NCBI GenBank assembly: GCA_963843805.1
Contig: CAWJLY010000008.1
Coordinates: forward strand, 372,001-436,000
DNA: 64,000 nucleotides
Direction: 5' to 3'
Source: Ideonella_A sp963843805
GTDB taxonomy: Bacteria; Pseudomonadota; Gammaproteobacteria; Burkholderiales; Burkholderiaceae_C
Shown here piece after piece: positions 58,418 to 64,000 of this stretch (positions within the stretch are counted from its first letter, which is position 1; the number at the start of each line of letters is the position of its first letter). Position numbers and translations under genes: made by a program. The notes below the pieces were generated by a model, which made no database searches, had not been told where the DNA came from, and saw nothing but the letters and a program-made list of their open reading frames with translations.

Positions 58418-59500
58418 TCAGAGGCGCTGTTGCTGCATGAAATCGTCGAAACCGGCTTCGGTAAAGCGGAACCACAGATTGGCATCGCGCCGGAAGGTCG
58501 AATAGTCGGCATAGATCTTTTTCCACGCCGGATTGCTTGCGGATAGCTCGGCATACACCCCGGTCGCTTCCTTGAAGGCCGAGTCCATCATGTCCTTCGG
58601 GAAGCGGAACAACTTGGCACCGGCACCCACAAGGCGCTTCAGCGCCGCCGGGTTGCGCGCGTCGTATTTGGCCTGCATCTCGGTGGCGGCATACAAGGTG
58701 GCGGCTTCGAGAATGGCCTTGTATTCGGCGCTCAAGCCAGCGTAGACCTTGCTGTTGACGTAGAAATCGAGTTCCGGACCACCTTCCCACCAGCCCGGAT
58801 AGGCGTAGTAGGGGGCAACCTTGTAAAAGCCCAGCTTCTCGTCGTCGTAAGGACCGACCCACTCACCGGCATCGATGGTGCCTTTTTCAAGTGCCTGGTA
58901 AACCTCACCGCCCGGAATATTCTGCGGAACGCCGCCGATGCGCTCGATGATTCTTCCACCGAAGCCGCCGATTCTGAATTTCAGGCCCTTCATGTCGGCC
59001 AGGGTTTTCACCTCTTTGCGGAACCAGCCACCCATCTGAGCACCGGTATTGCCGCCGACAAAATTGATTATGTTGAAACTGGCGTAGAACTCACGCATCA
59101 GCTTCATGCCATTGCCTTCGAGCATCCAGGCCGTCATCTGACGCGAATTGAGGCCGAACGGAATCGCGCAACCGAGTGCGAAGGTCGGGTCCTTGCCGAA
59201 GAAATAATAGGGCGCGGTATGCGCCATCTCGATGGTTCCCTGCTGCACGCCATCGACGACGCCCAGTGCGGGCATCAATTCGCCCGCAGCATGCACCGAA
59301 ATCTCGAACTTTCCTCCGGTCATGTCCTTGACCATCTTGGCCATGGTTTCGGCGGCGCCGTAGATCGTGTCGAGCGGCTTCGGGAAGCTCGACGCCAGGC
59401 GCCAGCGAATGGTCGACTGCGCGTGGACGATGGCAGGGGCAGCCCCGGCGGCCAGCACACCGGCTAGTCCTGCGTTGCGGACAAATGAACGACGCTCCAT
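58418..59500 (-). CDS. TRAP transporter substrate-binding protein (DctP/TakP-like)
   Basis: Periplasmic solute receptor for the TRAP transporter, 360 residues. The signal has a Tat-like start (MERRSFVRNAGLAGVLAAG) ending near IVHAQS. Receptor motifs are LKFRIGGFGGRIIERIGGVP, EVYQALEKGTIDAGEWVGP and APYYAYPGWWEGGPELDF. The Arg in FRIGG and the WVGPYDD/YPGWWEGG segments resemble TakP and related 2-oxo-acid or lactate receptors, so a monocarboxylate is a plausible ligand, but this is inference. AGGAG lies just before the ATG. Convergent with DctQM rather than in their operon. Confidence 0.93.
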   Translation of the reverse strand: MERRSFVRNAGLAGVLAAGAAPAIVHAQSTIRWRLASSFPKPLDTIYGAAETMAKMVKDMTGGKFEISVHAAGELMPALGVVDGVQQGTIEMAHTAPYYFFGKDPTFALGCAIPFGLNSRQMTAWMLEGNGMKLMREFYASFNIINFVGGNTGAQMGGWFRKEVKTLADMKGLKFRIGGFGGRIIERIGGVPQNIPGGEVYQALEKGTIDAGEWVGPYDDEKLGFYKVAPYYAYPGWWEGGPELDFYVNSKVYAGLSAEYKAILEAATLYAATEMQAKYDARNPAALKRLVGAGAKLFRFPKDMMDSAFKEATGVYAELSASNPAWKKIYADYSTFRRDANLWFRFTEAGFDDFMQQQRL

Positions 59501-59575
59501 GAGGTCTCCTGGGAGGGTGATAGGTGCAGGGATTTTATGGCCCGACCCAACCGAAAAAAATGTGGGTTTCCCCAG

Positions 59576-61006
59576 TCAACTGCCGGCGATTTTCATCTTG
59601 TCGAGCAGCACCGACCCCACCGTCTTGGCACCTGTCGTATATCGATCCGCGCCAATTGCACCGATATTGCGCAGCATGTCGCGCAAATTGCCGGCAATCG
59701 TCACTTCATGCACCGGGAAGGTGATTCGCCCGTTTTCCACCCAGAATCCGGCCGCGCCGCGCGAATAATCGCCGGTCACGTAATTGACGCCCTGCCCCAT
59801 CAATTCGATGACAAAAAGGCCGCGATGGAGTTTGCGCAACATCGCATCGAGGTTGTCACCCGCTTGCGTCGACCGGCTGTGCATGCTGAGATTCTGTGAG
59901 CCGCCCGCGTTGCCGGTGGTGCGCATGCCGAGCTTGCGCGCCGAGTAGGTCGACAGAAAATAGCCCTGCACCACGCCCGCGTCGACGACTGTCCGTGCCC
60001 GTGTCGAGACGCCCTCGTCGTCGAACGGTGCACTGCCTTTGCCACGCAACAAGTGTGGCTCCTCGACGATGTCGATGTGATCAGGCAACACCTGCTGGCC
60101 CAGCGAATCAAGCAGAAAACTCGATTTGCGGTACAGCGCGCCGCCGCTGGTCGCCTGCACGTAGGCGCCGAGCAGGCCGGCGGCCAGCGTCGACTCGAAC
60201 AGCACCGGCACCTCGCAGGTCTTGATCTTGCGGGACTTCAAGCGCGACAAGGCGCGTTCGGCCGCGTAACGGCCCACCGCTTCCGGAGTTGCCAACTCGT
60301 CGGCCGAGCGCATCGAGCTGTACCAGGCATCACGCTGCATGTCGTCGCCGCGCTTGCCCGGCAGCGATGCGATCGGCGCCACCGAGATCGAATGACGCGA
60401 GCCTGCATAGCCGCCCCGAAAGCCTCTCGAATTGCCGGCAAAAAAATGCGACTGCTGCGCTGACACGCCGCCGCCTTCCGAATTGGTGATCCGGCGGTCG
60501 GTCGACAACGCGGCCTGTTCGCAGCGCTGCGCCAGTTCGGCAGCACCCGCCGCATCGATTGCCCAGGGGTGAAACAAGTCGAGATCGCGGGTCAGTTCGT
60601 CACCCTTGGCAAGGTCGGCTTCATCGGGCAGGCCGGCCGCCGGATCTTCGGCGGTGAAGCGGGCAATATCGTAGGCGGCGCGTACCGTCTGCTCAACCGC
60701 CTGGCGGGAAAAATCCGATGTGTTGGCGTGGCCGCGCCGTTGCCCGAGATACAGCGAAATGCTCAGCGATTTGTCTCGATTGCGCTCGACATTCTCGAGT
60801 TCGCCCTTGCGAACCGATACCGACAGACCGACCCCCTCCGACACCTCGACACTGGCATCGCTGGCGCCCAGTTTGCGAGCCGCCGCCAGCGCATCGTCGA
60901 CGAGCTGACGAAACAGATCTTGCGACTGCGCAAAACCGCTCGCTGCAGCAACGGCGGGTTCTGTTGAAGGGCGGCCAGCTCGGCGCGATGTCGATGAACG
61001 GTTCAT
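59576..61006 (-). CDS. pmbA: Metalloprotease PmbA/TldE
   Basis: Partner subunit of the TldD/TldE protease that degrades unfolded peptides and processes peptide antibiotics in E. coli. About 476 residues. Features are DASVEVSEGVGLSVSVRKGE, LENVERNRDKSLSISLYLG, CEVPVLFESTLAAGLLGAYV, RTTGNAGGSQNLSM and MGQGVNYVTGDYSRGAAGFW. TldE lacks the HExxxH metal motif, and none is seen here. I took ATG 61006; an N-terminal basic leader (NRSSTSRRAGRPSTEP) is unusual. Divergent from darP. Confidence 0.93.
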   Translation of the reverse strand: MNRSSTSRRAGRPSTEPAVAAASGFAQSQDLFRQLVDDALAAARKLGASDASVEVSEGVGLSVSVRKGELENVERNRDKSLSISLYLGQRRGHANTSDFSRQAVEQTVRAAYDIARFTAEDPAAGLPDEADLAKGDELTRDLDLFHPWAIDAAGAAELAQRCEQAALSTDRRITNSEGGGVSAQQSHFFAGNSRGFRGGYAGSRHSISVAPIASLPGKRGDDMQRDAWYSSMRSADELATPEAVGRYAAERALSRLKSRKIKTCEVPVLFESTLAAGLLGAYVQATSGGALYRKSSFLLDSLGQQVLPDHIDIVEEPHLLRGKGSAPFDDEGVSTRARTVVDAGVVQGYFLSTYSARKLGMRTTGNAGGSQNLSMHSRSTQAGDNLDAMLRKLHRGLFVIELMGQGVNYVTGDYSRGAAGFWVENGRITFPVHEVTIAGNLRDMLRNIGAIGADRYTTGAKTVGSVLLDKMKIAGS

Positions 61007-61124
61007 GTAGGGGCGGGTCGGCAAGGGCGCGGCAGGGTTGCCGCAAATGGCGCCAAGGGGTATGAATGGGCAAAGCTATGATACCCAGCCGACCAGTTCC
61101 TCGAGTCGGCGCACCGAGCCCTCC

Positions 61125-61718
61125 ATGCCATTGCCTTCCCCTCGCGACCGAGTCGACGACGCCGAGACGACGCCCGACGACCCGGCAGCGTCGGCGTCGG
61201 GACCGGACGACTTTTTTCTTTCGCGGCCGAGCAAGACGCGGCGAAAGCAGGCTTCGCACGATCTGCAATCGCTGGGCGAATCGCTCGCCGAGATGCCCGA
61301 CAAGCGGCTCGACGAACTGGAAATGCCCGAGATCTTGCGCGACGCCATCCGCGCCTACCGCCAGACCAAGACGCACGAAGGGCGGCGCCGGCAGATGCAA
61401 TATGTCGGCAAGCTGATGCGCCGGACCGACCCCGAACCCTTGCGCGAAGCCGTTGCCGCCATGCAGCTCGGTCATGCGCGCGATTCGTTGGCGCTGCACC
61501 AGGCCGAACACTGGCGTGCCGAATTGGTTGCCGACGATGAAGCGGTCACCCGTTGGGCCTGCGCACATCCACAAGGCGACGTTCAGCAGTTGCGAAGTCT
61601 GGTTCGTGCGGCACGCAAGGACGCAGCGGCGATCCCTGAAAAACGCAGCGGCAAGTCGTTCCGTGAGCTGTTTCGCTTTATCCGTGCTCACGAAACCGAC
61701 GAGGTCCCCGATGTCTGA
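61125..61718 (+). CDS. darP: Ribosome-associated protein DarP (YjgA family)
   Basis: DUF615/YjgA family factor that binds late 50S assembly intermediates. About 197 residues. Characteristic pieces are FFLSRPSKTRRKQASHDLQS, LGESLAEMPDKRLDELEMPE, YRQTKTHEGRRRQMQYVGKL and MRRTDPEPLREAVAAM. It ends with KSFRELFRFIRAHET. The N-terminal 30 residues are acidic and variable. Start ATG 61125. The stop overlaps the mog start by eight bases, so these two are co-translated, an arrangement seen in many betaproteobacteria. Confidence 0.93.
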   Translation: MPLPSPRDRVDDAETTPDDPAASASGPDDFFLSRPSKTRRKQASHDLQSLGESLAEMPDKRLDELEMPEILRDAIRAYRQTKTHEGRRRQMQYVGKLMRRTDPEPLREAVAAMQLGHARDSLALHQAEHWRAELVADDEAVTRWACAHPQGDVQQLRSLVRAARKDAAAIPEKRSGKSFRELFRFIRAHETDEVPDV

Positions 61719-62346
61719 TCACAAGCCCTCGGTCGAAGCCCCGACCACCGCGTCACTGCCGCCCCTGCTGCCGCTGGAAACCGTGACGATCGGGTTGGTC
61801 TCGATCAGCGACCGGGCGTCCAGCGGTATCTACGAAGACAAGGGCATTCCGGCGCTCAAGCAGTGGCTGGGCAGCGCGCTGCGCAACCCGGTCGAGTGGG
61901 CGCAGCGGCTGATCCCTGACGAGCTCGCCACGATCAGCAACACCTTGCGCGAACTGGTCGACGAAACCGGCTGCCACCTGGTGCTGACAACCGGTGGGAC
62001 CGGCCCCGCCGCGCGCGATTTGACACCCGAGGCCACGCTTGCCATTGCCGACAAGGTGATGCCGGGATTCGGCGAGCAGATGCGCGCGATCAGCCTGCAT
62101 TTCGTGCCGACCGCAATCCTGTCGCGGCAAGAGGCGGTGGTTCGGGGCAAGGCACTCATCATCAACCTGCCCGGCCAGCCGAAATCGATTGCCGAAACCT
62201 TGCAAGGCCTGCCGAATGCGTCGCCGCCGGTGCATGGCATCTTCGCCGCGGTGCCTTATTGCATCGACCTGATCGGCGGTCCGTATATCGATACCGACGA
62301 GCAATTCAGCAAGACCTTCCGGCCGAAGGCCGCGACCCGGGTCTGA
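61711..62346 (+). CDS. mog: Molybdopterin adenylyltransferase
   Basis: Adenylates molybdopterin before molybdate insertion in molybdenum cofactor synthesis; this cofactor is needed by NasA encoded at 40.8 kb. The protein has 211 residues. Motifs are TIGLVSISDRASSGIYEDKG, RLIPDELATISNTLRELVDE and the MoCF signature LVLTTGGTGPAARDLTPEAT. A later block LIINLPGQPKSIAETLQGL is typical of the Mog subgroup. ATG 61711 gives a 20-residue variable leader. It is convergent with cysE, with stops 8 bases apart. Confidence 0.93.
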   Translation: MSDHKPSVEAPTTASLPPLLPLETVTIGLVSISDRASSGIYEDKGIPALKQWLGSALRNPVEWAQRLIPDELATISNTLRELVDETGCHLVLTTGGTGPAARDLTPEATLAIADKVMPGFGEQMRAISLHFVPTAILSRQEAVVRGKALIINLPGQPKSIAETLQGLPNASPPVHGIFAAVPYCIDLIGGPYIDTDEQFSKTFRPKAATRV

Positions 62347-62353
62347 CCGAAGG

Positions 62354-63133
62354 CTACTTGACCAGGCTGTTCAGCCGCTCGGCATCGAAACATTCGGTGG
62401 TCCGCGCATCGGCGGGAACACAATCCTGACCAGGCAGTTCGCGTGAACGTGCAGACAATTTTTCGATCGCCTGCCAGAGCAGCGTGATCTGATGTTCATG
62501 GCCCGAAGCGTGGTCGATCAGGCCCTTCATGGCCTGCGCCACCGGATCGTCGCCCTGCGTCACACCATAGGCTGAAAAACCCATTCGGGCAGCCGCCGCC
62601 TCGCGCTCGGCATCGACCGCGGCCAGCAGCACCCGCGCCGGATTGCCGATCGCCGTGGCGCCGGGCGGCACCGGTTTGACAACCACGGCACTCGAGCCGA
62701 CCCGCGCGCCGTCGCCGACGACAAAGCCGCCCAGCACCTGGGCATTGGCACCGATGATGACGTTTCTGCCAAGCGTCGGATGGCGCTTCGCACCTTTGGA
62801 CAACGATGTGCCGCCGAGCGTCACGCCTTGATAGATCGTGCAATCGTCACCAACCTCGGCGGTTTCGCCGATCACCACGCCCATGCCGTGATCGATGAAG
62901 ACACGACGGCCGATCGTGGCGCCGGGATGAATTTCGATGCCGGTCAGGAATCGCGCCAGATGCGACGTGAAACGGCCGAGCCAGAACCATTCATGTCGCC
63001 AGAAAAATTTGGCCCAGCGGTGCATCACCAGCGCATGAAAGCCCGGATAACAGGTCAGCACTTCCCATGTCGAGCGGGCGGCCGGGTCGCGCTCGGCGAT
63101 ACAGGTGATGTCTTCGCGGATGCGTTGGAACAT
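62354..63133 (-). CDS. cysE: Serine O-acetyltransferase
   Basis: Transfers acetyl from acetyl-CoA to L-serine, first step of cysteine synthesis. It opens MFQRIREDITCIAERDPAAR and has FTSHLARFLTGIEIHPGATI. The left-handed beta-helix hexapeptides follow, with the catalytic His in FIDHGMGVVIGETAEVGDD and YQGVTLGGT. The C-terminal extension (LLWQAIEKLSARSRELPGQD) makes 259 residues, the longer form common in Burkholderiales. ATG 63133 matches the family start. trmJ lies upstream on the same strand, 120 bases away, and may share a transcript. Confidence 0.95.
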   Translation of the reverse strand: MFQRIREDITCIAERDPAARSTWEVLTCYPGFHALVMHRWAKFFWRHEWFWLGRFTSHLARFLTGIEIHPGATIGRRVFIDHGMGVVIGETAEVGDDCTIYQGVTLGGTSLSKGAKRHPTLGRNVIIGANAQVLGGFVVGDGARVGSSAVVVKPVPPGATAIGNPARVLLAAVDAEREAAAARMGFSAYGVTQGDDPVAQAMKGLIDHASGHEHQITLLWQAIEKLSARSRELPGQDCVPADARTTECFDAERLNSLVK

Positions 63134-63253
63134 GGTTGGCAGCGCGGTCGCTGTTCCGCGTCGTTGATAGCGGCTGGCAGTGTATGCCTCGTGATGTTTT
63201 CGCGCAGGGCCCGCTTGTTCCGCCTCGCAGCAGGCAGGGCTGGCCCCGCCCGC

Positions 63254-63985
63254 TCAATTCCTGCTCGACGCCTTGCCGACCGCGCGGGCGATACCCCGCA
63301 GGATGTGGACTTCTTCATGACGCAATTCAGCGCGGTTGATCAACTGGTTCAGCCGCGCCATCAGCTTGCGCGGCGCATCGGGGTCGAGAAAGCCGATCTG
63401 CTGCAGCGTCTGCTGCCAATGGTCGAGCAAGCCTTGCACGGCAGCGGCATCGGCAAAATCAGGCGCTGCGGTGCGCGGCTCGACCCGATACGCGCCCAGC
63501 GCGCAGCGCCAGTCGTAGGCAATCAGCTGCACCGCCTGCGCCAGATTGAGCGAGCCATCACCCGACGGCGTCGGAATGCTCAAGACCGCATGGCATTGAT
63601 AGACACACTGATTGCTCAAGCCGAAACGCTCGGAGCCGAAGACGAAACCGACCCGGTGACCAGTCCCCGCGAGGGTGCGGAAATGATCGCGCGGCGCGTG
63701 CACCGGCGGGCCGAAATCGCGCGGCGTCATTGCAGTGGCACACAGGTGGTCAATCCCGACGGCGGCGTCGGCCAGACTCTCGACGACCCTGCAGCGCTGC
63801 AGCACATCGGTGGCGCCGCTGGCCAGGGCAATCGCTTCAGGCGCCTGTGCGATCAGCGGGTCACGCGGCGCAACCAGCACCAGATCGTCGAAACCCATCA
63901 CCTTCATCGCGCGCGCGGCAGCCCCCACATTGCCTGGATGGCTGGTCTCGACGAGGATGAAGCGGCTGGTGCTGGCCGCCAGCAC
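63254..63985 (-). CDS. trmJ: tRNA (cytidine/uridine-2'-O)-methyltransferase TrmJ
   Basis: SPOUT-class enzyme methylating the 2'-OH of position 32 in certain tRNAs. About 243 residues. The N-terminal motif is FILVETSHPGNVGAAARAMK, followed by VGFVFGSERFGLSNQ and SIPTPSGDGSLNLAQAVQLI, the TrmJ SAM-knot blocks. The C-terminal helical part has LMARLNQLINRAELRHEEVH. GTG 63985 is a plausible start (MLAASTSRFILVE), but the frame remains open to the window edge, so the gene could begin outside. Confidence 0.92.
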   Translation of the reverse strand: MLAASTSRFILVETSHPGNVGAAARAMKVMGFDDLVLVAPRDPLIAQAPEAIALASGATDVLQRCRVVESLADAAVGIDHLCATAMTPRDFGPPVHAPRDHFRTLAGTGHRVGFVFGSERFGLSNQCVYQCHAVLSIPTPSGDGSLNLAQAVQLIAYDWRCALGAYRVEPRTAAPDFADAAAVQGLLDHWQQTLQQIGFLDPDAPRKLMARLNQLINRAELRHEEVHILRGIARAVGKASSRN

Positions 63986-64000
63986 CCCGGCGTCTGCGGC

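Overview
The window is G+C-rich DNA from a betaproteobacterium, most likely order Burkholderiales. The evidence is gene neighbourhood and protein character: dapE-prmB-ABC-F next to a PilU ATPase, rpsU followed by yqeY, pmbA/darP/mog, nirBD-nasA-ybiB, and a paaGIKABCDE cluster closed by a TetR-type paaR. Genes are packed on both strands with many start/stop overlaps. No insertion sequence, phage gene, rRNA or CRISPR array was recognised.

Layout. 0-5.4 kb: pilU (cut by the left edge), dapE, prmB, a YheS-type ABC-F ATPase. 5.4-9 kb: ohr, an asparaginase divergent from lexA with a LexA box between them, and a helix-hairpin-helix protein behind lexA. 9-17.6 kb: 2-hydroxyacid dehydrogenase, MFS, ChaN lipoprotein, a PLP decarboxylase overlapping rlmB, NfeD with QmcA, a DUF2237 protein. 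17.6-19.6 kb: tRNA-Ser(GGA) followed by a gene-poor accessory stretch with a shortened HigA-like regulator, a HigB/HigA toxin-antitoxin pair, a TGGGGGAC direct repeat and a terminator. 19.7-31.3 kb: envelope and transport genes, including an extensin-like protein, MltB and an RND efflux pair. 31.3-37.4 kb: serC-serA, GST, lipase-like lipoprotein, MFS, an acidic small protein. 37.9-44.7 kb: assimilatory nitrite/nitrate reductases and YbiB. 44.7-53.2 kb: isochorismatase, cupin and the phenylacetate cluster. 53.2-64 kb: BaiN-type flavoprotein, rpsU-yqeY, a TRAP transporter, pmbA, darP, mog, cysE, trmJ.

How genes work together. NirB, NirD and NasA reduce nitrate to ammonium. PaaK makes phenylacetyl-CoA, PaaABCDE epoxidises it, PaaG isomerises the epoxide and PaaI clears stalled CoA esters. 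SerA and SerC form the first two steps of serine synthesis, and CysE further right uses serine for cysteine. DctQ, DctM and DctP are one TRAP uptake system whose two transcription units converge on a shared terminator.

Sequence quality. Many genes are split by single-base indels, mostly +1, while family motifs continue in the next frame: pilU, dapE, prmB, the 2-hydroxyacid dehydrogenase, the first MFS, qmcA, DUF2237, the RND adaptor, serC, serA, isochorismatase, paaG, paaK, paaA, paaC, paaD, paaE and paaR. Long stretches between are clean (about 33.6-45.0 kb and 53.2-64 kb). Because biosynthetic genes such as dapE and serC are hit several times each without losing motifs, I read these as consensus errors rather than gene decay. 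They are annotated as CDS spanning the breaks, with break positions approximate.
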